Assembly (NCBI RefSeq): GCF_028736035.1 | Contig: NZ_CP117866.1 | Location: forward strand, 6,634,001-6,698,000 | Origin: Streptomyces sp. T12 | GTDB lineage: Bacteria; Actinomycetota; Actinomycetes; Streptomycetales; Streptomycetaceae | Length of the DNA stretch: 64,000 bases | Reading direction: 5' to 3' | Shown here: positions 36,467 to 45,274 of the stretch, one piece after another | Layout: each line of letters opens with the position of its first letter | Numbering within the stretch: position 1 is the first letter of the stretch | Notes under the pieces: model-generated | Database searches by the model: none | What the model was told of the DNA's origin: nothing | The model's input: only the letters and a program-made list of their open reading frames with translations | Made by a program: the position numbers and the translations under genes

Positions 36467-37240
36467 TCAGCAGCCGGCCACCCTCCGCGTGCTCACCGCG
36501 ATGTCGTCCATTCGGATGTCGTACGACGACGGCGTCGGGTCGGCCTGGTAGAGCTGCCAGCCCAGCTTCAGCTTGTCGAAGGTGGGGAAGGTGAAGGGAT
36601 CCGAGGTGCCACCGTGGTGGTCGGTGGAGACCGTGAGGTCGGGCTGCTCGACGCCGTCGAAGTAGACGGTGACGCGGTTGTCGGCGGCGTCCAGGTGGAA
36701 TTCGACGCACTGCCACTTGCCTGCCGTGGCAGGCGCCGATGTCTTCCACGACGTCCAGTCGCCCGTGGGGCCGAGGTCGGAGCCGACGCCCCAGAAGTTG
36801 CCCTTGTCGGTGGGGGCGTACTGGCCGCCCAGGGGCCGGACCAGTGTGGGGGAGTCCGAGCCGGATGCCTCGGCGATCGTCCAGTGGGCCCAGTCGGGGG
36901 CCGTGGGGAAGGCGTCGACGCGGAGGCGGAGGCGGGCCCAGTAGCTGTTGCCGGGGGCGGTCAGGTCGGGGAAGACGAGGAAGGCCCGGCCGTTGCCCTC
37001 GGTGTGGACGCGGAGTTCGCGGCCGTGGCCGGTGCTGCTGGGGGCGACGGTCAGGCTGCCGTTGGAGGTGTCGGCGCTCCATCCGCTGCCGGCCGTCACC
37101 GGGCCCAGGGGGAGACGGTCGAAGTTCTCCCGGGCCAGGGTTCCGTAGGACGTGGGGGTCGCCGATGATGTGGCGGGTATTGCGAGCAGTACGGTCGCTG
37201 CGGTGGAGATTGCGGCGGCTGCTTTCCTCAGAAGTGCCAT
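36467..37240 (-). CDS. Secreted beta-sandwich protein, Cip1/polysaccharide lyase-like
   Basis: A 257-residue secreted protein with a clear signal peptide (MALLRKAAAAISTAATVLLAIPATSSAT). The mature chain looks like a concanavalin-type jelly roll: ENFDRLPLGPV, YWARLRLRVDAFP, HWTIAEASGSDS, KWQCVEFHLDAADNRVTVYFDGVEQPDL and an end segment SYDIRMDDIAVS. This resembles Cip1-like proteins linked to cellulose degradation, but I cannot confirm it by eye; a generic lectin/laminin-G fold is the alternative. A LacI-type operator-like palindrome overlaps the upstream region. Confidence 0.68.
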   Translation of the reverse strand: MALLRKAAAAISTAATVLLAIPATSSATPTSYGTLARENFDRLPLGPVTAGSGWSADTSNGSLTVAPSSTGHGRELRVHTEGNGRAFLVFPDLTAPGNSYWARLRLRVDAFPTAPDWAHWTIAEASGSDSPTLVRPLGGQYAPTDKGNFWGVGSDLGPTGDWTSWKTSAPATAGKWQCVEFHLDAADNRVTVYFDGVEQPDLTVSTDHHGGTSDPFTFPTFDKLKLGWQLYQADPTPSSYDIRMDDIAVSTRRVAGC

Positions 37241-37242
37241 GC

Positions 37243-37264
37243 GGAAAGTGTGCAACCGCTTTCC
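37243..37264 (-). promoter_or_regulatory. LacI/cre-like operator before secreted protein gene
   Basis: GGAAAG at 37243-37248 and CTTTCC at 37259-37264 form inverted arms 10 bp apart, only 3 bp from the ATG. Inside is TGCAACCGCTTTCC (37251-37264), which fits the LacI/CcpA-type half-site pattern TGNAANCGNTTNCA except at its last base. It is a candidate repressor site for sugar-controlled expression. Confidence 0.4.
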
Positions 37265-37339
37265 CACAAGTCACAGTGGCGACAGGGGAGTTGGCTGAGG
37301 AAGGAGCCTGGGGTGTCTTGATCGCGTGAGGGGGACGGG

Positions 37340-37759
37340 ATGGGTGTTCCGGCGGCGAAGGTGTTCTTCGCGGAGGTGCGGGCGCTGTTCGCGGAAGCGG
37401 CCGAGAGGTGGGGGCTGGAGGGGCCGGGTGAACGCAGATCCGACTTGTTGCTCGCCACGTCCCGATACAGCAGCGGGGGCCTGACGTACGAGTTCTACTT
37501 CGAGTGGTTCGAAGTCCATGTCAGGGTCAGCGCGGTCCTTGAAACGGAGACCGGCAAGATCAAGGCCAATGTCGAGCAGCTGGCCATCGCGGCAGGTGTC
37601 GTCGAGAAGAGGGGCGGTGTGTCGTTCAGCGCCCGTAATCAGAAGCAGATGAAGAAGTCGTTGGAAGGCCAAGTGCGTTACGTCGAACTGGTGCACCCCT
37701 TCCTCTCGGGTGACCGGGAGGCGGCCGAGGAACTCATGCGTAAGGCCGGTGCACGGTAA
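37340..37759 (+). CDS. Hypothetical protein, unknown family
   Basis: A 139-residue soluble protein with no signal peptide or membrane helix. It begins MGVPAAKVFFAEVRALFAEAAERWGLEGP and has a beta-rich middle (GLTYEFYFEWFEVHVRVSAVLETETGKIKA) and a Lys/Arg-rich C-terminus. I do not recognise it. The G+C content and codon use are somewhat lower than in neighbours (for example GTT, AAT, AGT codons), which may mean later acquisition. It is followed by one of the few hairpins with a T-run in the window. Confidence 0.65.
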   Translation: MGVPAAKVFFAEVRALFAEAAERWGLEGPGERRSDLLLATSRYSSGGLTYEFYFEWFEVHVRVSAVLETETGKIKANVEQLAIAAGVVEKRGGVSFSARNQKQMKKSLEGQVRYVELVHPFLSGDREAAEELMRKAGAR

Positions 37760-37772
37760 GCGCGCGGCCCCC

Positions 37773-37793
37773 AAGGGATGCCCCCTTTTTTTT
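37773..37793 (+). terminator. Factor-independent terminator with T-run
   Basis: AAGGG (37773-37777) pairs with CCCTT (37783-37787) and runs into eight consecutive T (37786-37793), the classic intrinsic terminator layout. It lies between the convergent hypothetical gene and the Uma2 gene. The stem is short, so efficiency may be modest. Confidence 0.6.
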
Positions 37794-37807
37794 AGACTTG
37801 CCCCGCC

Positions 37808-38413
37808 TCATCGCTTCTTCGGCTGGCCCGCTTCAAGGATCTCCGCCACGTCCAGGGTGACCTTGGCGCCGATGGAGTCGGGGAGGGCGACCACTTCGCC
37901 GGGGGCGTGGGGACGGTGGTTTGCGTACTCGTCCCCGGTGGGGTCGGTCAGGACATGAACGCGTTGGTGTTTGCGGTTGATGATGACGTACACCGGGATC
38001 TTCGCCTGAGCGTATGCGGCAACCTTGTCACGCAGGTCAGTGCGGTAGTTGCTGGAGGTGACTTCCAGGACGAGACGGAAGCAGGCGGGGTCGTAGCAGT
38101 TGTTCTCGATGAGGTGATCGTCGATATCGGCATCGACGACGACGAGGTCCGGGATGGCGTAGTCCTCGCCATCAGGCAGCCAGAGCCCGACGCCTTGGAG
38201 CACTTCGGTCTCGCCGTCTCCCAAGCCTGCGACATTGAACGGGCTCATGAGACGGCTCAGGGCGCGGGCGGGGGCGGCGTCCGGGGGCGGGGACACGAGG
38301 ATCTGGCCTCCGATGATCTCGACGCGGTAGCCCGGATTGCGGTCCATGAGCCGATTGGCTTGCGCGATCAGCGGACGGGCCTCGTGGGGCCGCTCGACGG
38401 ATGCAGCGGACAT
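37808..38413 (-). CDS. Uma2 family restriction-endonuclease-fold protein (DUF820)
   Basis: A 201-residue protein of the Uma2 family. The PD-(D/E)xK-type core is visible as YAIPDLVVVDAD, FRLVLEVTSSNYRTDLRDKVAAYAQAKIPVYVIINRK, where D, E and K form the putative nuclease site. The biological role of these abundant proteins is unknown. ATG 38413 has AGGAGG 6 bp upstream. A second family member lies at 57849-58430 and shares the same landmarks, though the two differ in much of their sequence. Confidence 0.87.
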   Translation of the reverse strand: MSAASVERPHEARPLIAQANRLMDRNPGYRVEIIGGQILVSPPPDAAPARALSRLMSPFNVAGLGDGETEVLQGVGLWLPDGEDYAIPDLVVVDADIDDHLIENNCYDPACFRLVLEVTSSNYRTDLRDKVAAYAQAKIPVYVIINRKHQRVHVLTDPTGDEYANHRPHAPGEVVALPDSIGAKVTLDVAEILEAGQPKKR

Positions 38414-38515
38414 TGCGTGCCTCCTGTGGGCTGGTGTCGAGAGCATCATCGTAGGCCGGACACCACCCGCACGTCCTTCACGATCACGTTCACCCGAACG
38501 TGTTTCCGCACGCCA

Positions 38516-38548
38516 GAGGGCCCCGCTCCCACCGGGAACGGGGCCCTC
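38516..38548 (-). terminator. Strong hairpin terminator of the sdh operon
   Basis: GAGGGCCCCG (38516-38525) pairs with CGGGGCCCTC (38539-38548), with a further CCC/GGG pairing inside. It sits 22 bp after the sdhB stop codon on the minus strand. No U-tract follows. Confidence 0.8.
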
Positions 38549-38569
38549 ACAGCCGTACGTCAAACGACG

Positions 38570-39331
38570 TCAGAACCGGCGCGTGATCAGTGCCTTCTTG
38601 ACTTCCGCGATCGCCTTCGTGACCTCGATGCCGCGCGGGCAGGCATCGGTGCAGTTGAAGGTCGTGCGGCAGCGCCAGACGCCGTCCTTGTCGTTCAGGA
38701 TCTCCAGGCGCTGCTCGCCGGCCTCGTCACGCGAGTCGAAGATGAAGCGGTGCGCGTTGACGATGGCGGCCGGGCCGAAGTACTGGCCGTCGTTCCAGAA
38801 CACCGGGCACGAGGAGGTGCAGGCGGCGCAGAGGATGCACTTCGTCGTGTCGTCGAAGCGCTCGCGGTCCTCGGCCGTCTGGAAACGCTCACGCGTCGGC
38901 TCGTTCGTGTCCTTCGTGATGAGGAAGGGCATGACGTCGCGGTACGCCTGGAAGAACGGCTCCATGTCGACCACGAGGTCCTTCAGGACCGTGAGGCCCT
39001 TGATGGGCTCGACCGTGATCGGCTTCTCGGGGTTGATGTCCTTGATGAGGGTCTTGCAGGCAAGACGGTTCTTGCCGTTGATCCTCATCGCGTCCGAGCC
39101 GCAGATGCCGTGGGCGCAGGAACGGCGGAAGGTCAGCGTGCCGTCGACGTCCCACTTGATCTTGTGCAGACCGTCGAGGACGCGCTCCTTCGGGTCGATC
39201 TCCAGCTGGAAGTCTTCCCAGGTCGCCTCGGCCGAGACCTCCGGGTTGAAACGGCGGACCCGGAAGGTGACCGTGATGTAGGGGGACGCGGCGGACTCTG
39301 CCTCCACCTTGTCCATAACGGGGGTAGCCAT
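38570..39331 (-). CDS. sdhB: Succinate dehydrogenase iron-sulfur subunit
   Basis: A 253-residue electron-transfer subunit of complex II. It has the [2Fe-2S] site CAHGICGSDAM with the later cysteine in RLACKTL, and the [4Fe-4S]/[3Fe-4S] motifs CILCAACTSSCP and CRTTFNCTDACPRGI. It passes electrons from the SdhA flavin to the quinone/heme region in the membrane. The start overlaps the sdhA stop by one base (TGATG). Length matches the family. Last gene of sdhCDAB. Confidence 0.97.
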   Translation of the reverse strand: MATPVMDKVEAESAASPYITVTFRVRRFNPEVSAEATWEDFQLEIDPKERVLDGLHKIKWDVDGTLTFRRSCAHGICGSDAMRINGKNRLACKTLIKDINPEKPITVEPIKGLTVLKDLVVDMEPFFQAYRDVMPFLITKDTNEPTRERFQTAEDRERFDDTTKCILCAACTSSCPVFWNDGQYFGPAAIVNAHRFIFDSRDEAGEQRLEILNDKDGVWRCRTTFNCTDACPRGIEVTKAIAEVKKALITRRF

Positions 39332-41085
39332 CAGTACTTACGCTCCATCGGCTGGTAGCGGGTCTGGACGACCGGCTTGTAGTCGAGACGGATGGACTCG
39401 GCGCCGTCGTCGCCCACCTCGCGGTACGCCATGGTGTGGCGCATGAAGTTGACGTCGTCTCGGTTCGGGTAGTCCTCGCGGTAGTGACCGCCGCGGGACT
39501 CCTTGCGGGCCAGCGCCGACACCGCCATGACCTCGGCCAGGTCGAGCAGGTTGCCCAGCTCGATGGCCTCCAGCAGGTCGGTGTTGAACCGCTTGCCCTT
39601 GTCCTGGATCGAGACGTTCTTGTAGCGCTCGCGGAGCTCCGCGATCTTCTCCACGGCCGTCTTGATCGTCTGCTCCGTGCGGAACACCATGACGTTGGCG
39701 TCCATGGTCTCCTGCAGCTCCTTGCGGAGCGTCGCCACCCGCTCGGTGCCGGTGGAGGTGCGCAGCTGCTCCACCTGCTCGACGACGAGCTCCGCCGGGT
39801 TCTCCGGGAGCTCGACGAACTCCGCCTTCTGGCTGTACTCCGCCGCCGCGATGCCGGCCCGGCGGCCGAACACGTTGATGTCCAGCAGGGAGTTCGTGCC
39901 CAGGCGGTTGGCGCCGTGCACCGACACGCAGGCGACCTCGCCGGCCGCGTACAGGCCCGGGACCACCGTCGTGTTGTCGCTGAGGACCTCACCCTCGACG
40001 TTCGTCGGGATGCCGCCCATCGCGTAGTGCGCGGTGGGCTGGATCGGGATCGGGTCCGTGTAGGGCTCGATGCCGAGGTACGTCCGCGCGAACTCGGTGA
40101 TGTCGGGCAGCTTGGCGTCCAGCTGCTCCGGCGGGAGGTGGGTCAGGTCCAGGTAGACGTGGTCGCCCTCGGGACCACAGCCGCGGCCCTCGCGGATCTC
40201 CGTGTAGATGGAGCGGGAGACGACGTCACGGGACGCGAGGTCCTTCATGACCGGCGCGTACTTCTCCATGAAGCGCTCGCCGTCCTTGTTGCGGAGGATG
40301 CCGCCCTCACCGCGGGCGCCCTCCGTCAGCAGGATGCCCATGCGCCAGATGCCGGTCGGGTGGAACTGGAAGAACTCCATGTCCTCCAGCGGCAGCCCGC
40401 GACGGTAGACCGCCGCCTGGCCGTCACCGGTCAGCGTGTGCGCGTTCGACGTCACCTTGAAGAACTTGCCGCAGCCGCCGGACGCGTAGATCACGGCCTT
40501 CGCCTGGAAGACGTGGATCTCACCGGTCGCCAGTTCGTAGGCGACGACACCGGCCGACTTCTTGACGCCGTCGACCTCGGTGATCAGCTGGTCCAGGACG
40601 TAGAACTCGTTGTAGAACTCCACACCCTCCTTGACGCAGTTCTGGTACAGCGTCTGGAGGATCATGTGGCCGGTGCGGTCCGCCGCGTAGCAGGACCGGC
40701 GCACCGGCGCCTCACCGTGGTTACGGCTGTGACCGCCGAAGCGGCGCTGGTCGATCGTCCCGTCGGGCGTCCGGTTGAACGGCAGGCCCATCTTCTCCAG
40801 GTCGAGGACCGAGTCGATGGCCTCCTTCGCCAGGATCTCGGCGGCGTCCTGGTCGACCAGGTAGTCACCGCCCTTGACCGTGTCGAAGGTGTGCCACTCC
40901 CAGTTGTCCTCCTCCACGTTGGCCAGCGCGGCGGCCATACCGCCCTGCGCGGCGCCCGTGTGGGAGCGGGTCGGGTAGAGCTTCGTCAGGACCGCGGTGC
41001 GGCTGCGCTTCGTGGACTCGATGGCCGCGCGCATGCCCGCGCCACCGGCGCCGACGATGACGGTGTCGTACTTGTGGATCTTCAT
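39331..41085 (-). CDS. sdhA: Succinate dehydrogenase flavoprotein subunit
   Basis: The 584-residue catalytic subunit oxidises succinate to fumarate in the citric acid cycle. The N-terminal dinucleotide-binding motif is [18 protein letters not shown], the covalent flavin histidine lies in [14 protein letters not shown], and the active-site segment [14 protein letters not shown] and [10 protein letters not shown] are intact. It is followed with a 1-bp overlap by sdhB. The gene is placed 24 bp after sdhD. Confidence 0.97.
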   Translation of the reverse strand: MKIHKYDTVIVGAGGAGMRAAIESTKRSRTAVLTKLYPTRSHTGAAQGGMAAALANVEEDNWEWHTFDTVKGGDYLVDQDAAEILAKEAIDSVLDLEKMGLPFNRTPDGTIDQRRFGGHSRNHGEAPVRRSCYAADRTGHMILQTLYQNCVKEGVEFYNEFYVLDQLITEVDGVKKSAGVVAYELATGEIHVFQAKAVIYASGGCGKFFKVTSNAHTLTGDGQAAVYRRGLPLEDMEFFQFHPTGIWRMGILLTEGARGEGGILRNKDGERFMEKYAPVMKDLASRDVVSRSIYTEIREGRGCGPEGDHVYLDLTHLPPEQLDAKLPDITEFARTYLGIEPYTDPIPIQPTAHYAMGGIPTNVEGEVLSDNTTVVPGLYAAGEVACVSVHGANRLGTNSLLDINVFGRRAGIAAAEYSQKAEFVELPENPAELVVEQVEQLRTSTGTERVATLRKELQETMDANVMVFRTEQTIKTAVEKIAELRERYKNVSIQDKGKRFNTDLLEAIELGNLLDLAEVMAVSALARKESRGGHYREDYPNRDDVNFMRHTMAYREVGDDGAESIRLDYKPVVQTRYQPMERKY

Positions 41086-41109
41086 GAGTGGATTACCTCA
41101 GCCCCGTGC

Positions 41110-41592
41110 CTAGCGGATGTTCGGGTCGAAGGTGAAGATCACCAGCGTGCCCAGCAGGATGGTGAACACCGTGGCGGTGTAGAGCAGGCCCTTGAGCCAC
41201 AGGCGGGTGTTCGCGCGCTCCGCGTAGTCGTTGATGACCGTGCGCAGGCCGTTGGCGCCGTGCAGCATCGCGAGCCAGAGCATCAGCAGGTCCCAGACCT
41301 GCCAGAAGGGGCTCGCCCAGCGGCCCGCCACGAAGGCGAAGCCGATCTTCGACACGCCGCCGTCCAGCACGAGCTGGATCAGCAGGTGGCCGAGGACCAG
41401 GACGACCAGCACGACGCCGGACAGGCGCATGAAGAGCCAGGCGGCCATCTCGAAGTTGCCCCGCGTGGACTTCGGGGTCTTCTTGGTGCGCTTGCGCGGG
41501 GCCTCGATGAAGGGAGCCGGGTTGTCGACGTTGTAGAGGGACTCGCCCTCGACGGGGCCGATACCGGTCGCGGTCGTTTCAGCAGTGGACAT
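41110..41592 (-). CDS. sdhD: Succinate dehydrogenase hydrophobic membrane anchor subunit
   Basis: A 160-residue membrane subunit with three helices after a polar N-terminus of about 45 residues (FEMAAWLFMRLSGVVLVVLVLGHLLIQLVLDGG, then QVWDLLMLWLAMLHGANGLRTVINDY with the HGANGLR heme/quinone signature, then GLLYTATVFTILLGTLVIFTF). With SdhC it anchors the enzyme and binds heme b and menaquinone. It lies 5 bp after sdhC. Confidence 0.93.
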   Translation of the reverse strand: MSTAETTATGIGPVEGESLYNVDNPAPFIEAPRKRTKKTPKSTRGNFEMAAWLFMRLSGVVLVVLVLGHLLIQLVLDGGVSKIGFAFVAGRWASPFWQVWDLLMLWLAMLHGANGLRTVINDYAERANTRLWLKGLLYTATVFTILLGTLVIFTFDPNIR

Positions 41593-41597
41593 GTGCG

Positions 41598-41978
41598 TCA
41601 GCTCCCGAACAGTTCACGAGCGGCGTGGCCGAGGACGGGGTAGATCGCCCCGAGCATCAGCACGACCCACAGGCCGACGACGGACCAGAGCATCTGCTTC
41701 TGGTAGCGCGGGCCCTTCGACCAGAAGTCGACGGCGATGACGCGCAGGCCGTTGAGCGCGTGGAAGAGGATGGCGGCGACGAGGCCGTACTCCAGCAGCG
41801 CGACGATCGGCGTCTTGTACGTGGCTACGACCTTGTCGTAGTCCTCGGGGGAGACACGGACCAGAGCAGTGTCCAGCACGTGAACGAACAGGAAGAAGAA
41901 AATGAGGACGCCGGTGACTCGGTGAGCCACCCAGGACCACATTCCTTCCCGGCCGCGGTACAGCGTTCCAGCCGGCAC
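41598..41978 (-). CDS. sdhC: Succinate dehydrogenase cytochrome b556 subunit
   Basis: A 126-residue membrane protein with three helices and the family landmarks GMWSWVAHRVTGVLIFFFLFVHVLDT (heme-ligand histidine) and ILFHALNGLRVIAVDFW. GTG 41978 was chosen because GGAGG sits 7 bp upstream and the protein then starts right before the conserved core; the frame is open 25 codons further. First gene of the sdhCDAB operon; the promoter must lie in the 157 bp before the divergently spaced upstream gene end. Confidence 0.93.
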   Translation of the reverse strand: MPAGTLYRGREGMWSWVAHRVTGVLIFFFLFVHVLDTALVRVSPEDYDKVVATYKTPIVALLEYGLVAAILFHALNGLRVIAVDFWSKGPRYQKQMLWSVVGLWVVLMLGAIYPVLGHAARELFGS

Positions 41979-42134
41979 GGAAGTCCTCCGGGAGCGGGGA
42001 TTGGGGCCGCGCCGGCTTGTGCTGTCGGTCGGGCCCGGCCGGGTACGGTCCACCGGCCCCCAGCATCGTATCCACGGTTGCCTGCGGCGCTTACTGGGGG
42101 CCGGGGTATGTGATCAAACTGGCACGCGGATGGG

Positions 42135-42740
42135 TTATTGGCGGCTAATTGGGCGGTGTGTGCGGTTATTTGCCGAGTGCGGCGCCGTTGGGGCTGGTCG
42201 CGCTGTTCCCCGCGCCCCTAGGGAGTCGACCAGCCGTGCTCTTGCAAGGCGCCGGAGTTCCTCTGCCGCAAGGACTCGCTCTTCTTCCGGATCGTTTGTC
42301 AATCGTGATCGGATGCCTGCGAGGACGTGGTCCAGGGCCTCGTTCGGTGCCAGGCCGTCCAGGCAGATGACGAACGCGTGGCCGAACCTCGCCTCGTATG
42401 CAGCATTCGCGGCACTCATGGCCGTATACGCCGCCCCGTACGCCCCCTCCGGCAGTACAGGCAACGTTTCTCCTGCCAGTGCCTCCGCCAGATCAGCCGG
42501 TGCCAGGTCGTACGCCGCCTCGTCCGAAGCCGCCAACAGGGAGTCCACGTCGGGGTAGGGGCGGTGGTCGGCGATGCGGGTGGCCCAGCGGGGGCTGCGG
42601 AGGCAGGTTCGGAGAATTCGCAGGATTTCGTCGGCGGGGGCAGTGTTGAAGGACTCCAGCGCGGTGGGGGACGGTGGAGTTCGGGTCTGCTCGGGCAGCG
42701 ACGGTATGGCGACTGGGCCAGGAAGGTGTGTGGGCGTCAC
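42135..42740 (-). CDS. 2-oxo-4-hydroxy-4-carboxy-5-ureidoimidazoline (OHCU) decarboxylase family protein
   Basis: A 201-residue protein of the OHCU decarboxylase family, which converts OHCU to S-allantoin in urate breakdown. Visible landmarks are LESFNTAPADEILRILRTCLRSPRWATRI, YPDVDSLLAASDEA, and NAAYEARFGHAFVICLDGLAPNEALDHVLAGIRSRL with NDPEEERVLAAEELRRLARARL. It has added N- and C-terminal tails. In the classical pathway uricase and HIU hydrolase genes are near, but none is in this window. The GTG start is uncertain. Confidence 0.85.
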   Translation of the reverse strand: MTPTHLPGPVAIPSLPEQTRTPPSPTALESFNTAPADEILRILRTCLRSPRWATRIADHRPYPDVDSLLAASDEAAYDLAPADLAEALAGETLPVLPEGAYGAAYTAMSAANAAYEARFGHAFVICLDGLAPNEALDHVLAGIRSRLTNDPEEERVLAAEELRRLARARLVDSLGARGTARPAPTAPHSANNRTHRPISRQ

Positions 42741-42895
42741 GTGGGTTTCGGCAGGGGATTCTGGGGCAGGAGTGGCGCCACGTTACCGAGTGTGGGCGTG
42801 AGGTGTCCGACGGATGCCCGAATTTCAGCCGAACGGGAGAGTTTCGGAACGTGTGGTGGACGCCTGAGGGTGGTTCCAGGGCCTAGGTTGGCGCC

Positions 42896-44569
42896 GTGAG
42901 CCAGCACAAGCACAGGCGCCGGGCTCCGGCGAAGCGGGCGCTGAAGCAGACGTGGGTGCTGATCGTCGCAGTGGTCGTCGTGACGGTCGCCGCCGGTGTG
43001 AGCCTCGGGCTCCTGGCCACCGGCGACGACGGAGGGTCGGCCGGGTCGCAGCAGGGGAGGTCGGCCGCGGGCACGTCCGAGGCCGCTTCGCCCTCCGCGC
43101 CGAGGAAGAAGGCCAGCCCGACTCCGAAGCCCACCCGGTCGTACCCGCTCTCGAAGGCCCCCCGCACCATCCCGGCCGTGACCTCCCACACCGCCGCCCG
43201 CGGGCCCGGCTGGCGTCCGGCGCGCGGGGAGCGGGTCGTCGTGAGCGACGCGGAGCTCGCCGACGAGGGGCGGCTCGTCGCCAGTGAGCTGGGGCTGACG
43301 TACGCCGGCGAGAAGGACGACGTGCGGGCCGGGGACCTGCGGCTGGCGCTGAACGACGACGAAGGCGCGGACCCGGAGTCGTACACCATGACCGTGCGCG
43401 GTGGGCGGGTGACCATCAGCGGGGCGGGTGAGGCGGGGGTCTTCTACGGGACGCGGACGCTCAAGCAGGAGGTGCACGGCGGGGGTACGGCGCCGGAGGG
43501 GGTCGTGCGGGACGAGCCGGCCAAGCCCGTGCGCGGGTTCATGCTCGACATCGCCCGCAAGCACTTCACCGCCGACTGGATCGAGGAGCGGGTGCGGGAG
43601 CTGGGGGACCTGAAGTTCAACCAGCTGGGGCTGCACTTCTCCGACGACCAGGGGTTTCGGATCGAGTCCGATTCGCATCCCGAGATCGTGTCCCAGCAGC
43701 ATCTGACCAAGGCCCAGGTCAGGAAGATCGTCAAGCTGGCGGCCGACCGGCACATCACCGTCGTGCCCGAGATCGACTCGCCCGGGCATCTCGGGGCGGT
43801 CATCGCCGCGCACCCGGAGCTGCAGTTGCGGAACGTGTCGGGAGTCGCCACGCGCGGGGCGATCGACATCTCCGACCCCGACTCCGCCGCGATCGTCGAC
43901 GATCTGCTCAACGAGTACGTCGGTCTCTTTCCCGGCGGGCAGTGGCATCTCGGCGGGGACGAGTACCAGGCGCTGACCGTGTCCGACCCGGAGGCGACCT
44001 ATCCGCAGCTCGCCGCCGCCGCGCGGGAGGCCTACGGCTCCGGCGGGACCGTCGCCGACCTGACCACCGGGTGGCTCAACGACCGCGCCGACACCGTCCG
44101 GGCCCACGACCGGCTCCCCCGCGCCTGGAACGACGGGTTCTTCCGCGACTCGTCCGTGCAGCCGGACAAGGAGATCCAGGTCGCGTACTGGACGGGCAAG
44201 GAGATCGGTGCGCGGGTGCCGGTGGAGTATCTGAAGGCCGGGCGTGAGCTGATCAACTACAATGACGAGTTCCTGTACTACGTGCTCGGGCAGCCGCAGA
44301 CCTTCGTCTATCCCACGGGCGAGCGGATCTACGAGCAGTGGACGCCGCGGGTCGTGCGGGGGACGGCGGCCGTGCCGGCCGCCTACGACGACCAGATCCT
44401 GGGCGGGTCCTTCGCGGTGTGGTGCGACCTCTCCAACGCACAGACTCAGGCGCAGGTCGCGGCCGGGATCCGGATGCCGTTGCGGGCCACGGTGCAGAAG
44501 CTGTGGGACGCGGGGAAGCCGGAGCTGTCCTGGACGGAGTTCAGGGCGCTCGCCGACCGGCTCAGCTGA
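42896..44569 (+). CDS. Secreted/membrane-anchored beta-N-acetylhexosaminidase (GH20)
   Basis: A 557-residue enzyme with an N-terminal basic segment and membrane/signal helix (residues 18-41), a Ser/Ala/Pro linker, a GH20b-type N-domain, and the GH20 TIM barrel from about residue 210 (RGFMLDIARKHFTADWIEERV). The catalytic Asp-Glu pair is D355-E356 in HLGGDEY. It removes terminal GlcNAc/GalNAc from chitin or cell-wall sugars. GTG 42896 gives the full signal segment. It is divergent from the OHCU gene, 155 bp apart. Confidence 0.93.
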   Translation: MSQHKHRRRAPAKRALKQTWVLIVAVVVVTVAAGVSLGLLATGDDGGSAGSQQGRSAAGTSEAASPSAPRKKASPTPKPTRSYPLSKAPRTIPAVTSHTAARGPGWRPARGERVVVSDAELADEGRLVASELGLTYAGEKDDVRAGDLRLALNDDEGADPESYTMTVRGGRVTISGAGEAGVFYGTRTLKQEVHGGGTAPEGVVRDEPAKPVRGFMLDIARKHFTADWIEERVRELGDLKFNQLGLHFSDDQGFRIESDSHPEIVSQQHLTKAQVRKIVKLAADRHITVVPEIDSPGHLGAVIAAHPELQLRNVSGVATRGAIDISDPDSAAIVDDLLNEYVGLFPGGQWHLGGDEYQALTVSDPEATYPQLAAAAREAYGSGGTVADLTTGWLNDRADTVRAHDRLPRAWNDGFFRDSSVQPDKEIQVAYWTGKEIGARVPVEYLKAGRELINYNDEFLYYVLGQPQTFVYPTGERIYEQWTPRVVRGTAAVPAAYDDQILGGSFAVWCDLSNAQTQAQVAAGIRMPLRATVQKLWDAGKPELSWTEFRALADRLS

Positions 44570-44658
44570 GCCGTGGATTTGGCCCATACGGCTGCGAACC
44601 CGCGTACGACTGTGGTGTATTCGGCCCGAGCCGAACCGAGCAGCCAGGGGGAACCGGG

Positions 44659-45156
44659 ATGGGCTACTGGGGGTACTTCGTCGTGGGCCGCGGCGAGCGG
44701 CCGCTGGCGGAGCTGGACGCGCTGGCGGGCGCCGAGGGCATGACCCTGCGCGATCAGGCGCCGGGCGGGTGGCAGGTGTGGGAGTACCCGAGCGGGGAGG
44801 GCGAGGTCGGGAGCATGAACGCCCTGGCCCGCGAGACCGGGGCGCCCGCGCTCTTCGGGTACGTCATGGACAGCGACTGCGTGGTCGTGGAGGCCGCGGC
44901 GCCCGAGAACGGGGCGTGGACGACCTGCCTGGCACGCGACGCGATGGCCGGGTACCTCGGCGAGGACGGGCTCACGGTCGAGGACTACTTCCTCGAACCT
45001 CCTGACGCCGCCGAGCGGGCCGTCGCCTGGGCCGCCGAGGCCGGGCACGAGGTGAACGCCGAGTCGCTGATCGACGTACTCACCGCTGAAGCGGACCCAA
45101 TGGCCGAAAACCTCTTCTTCCGGCTGCTCGACCGGCTCGGCGTCGTGCCCCTGTGA
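44659..45156 (+). CDS. Hypothetical protein, unknown function
   Basis: A 165-residue acidic soluble protein that starts MGYWGYFVVGRGERPLAELDAL, has a WQVWEYPSGEGEVGSMNALARETGAPALFGYVMDSDCVVVEAA middle and ends with NLFFRLLDRLGVVPL. No signal peptide or membrane helix. I do not recognise the family. ATG 44659 has GGGGGAACCGGG upstream, and 89 bp separate it from the hexosaminidase gene. Confidence 0.72.
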   Translation: MGYWGYFVVGRGERPLAELDALAGAEGMTLRDQAPGGWQVWEYPSGEGEVGSMNALARETGAPALFGYVMDSDCVVVEAAAPENGAWTTCLARDAMAGYLGEDGLTVEDYFLEPPDAAERAVAWAAEAGHEVNAESLIDVLTAEADPMAENLFFRLLDRLGVVPL

Positions 45157-45274
45157 CACTCACGGGCCGTTGCACGCAGTAAGGGGAAGTGCGGGCTCCG
45201 TTAAGGAAGGAGCCTTCCCAGGGGCCTGTGCGGGGGCCCCGACCCTCATGACTGACCCGCTTAGGGAGGCGTGG

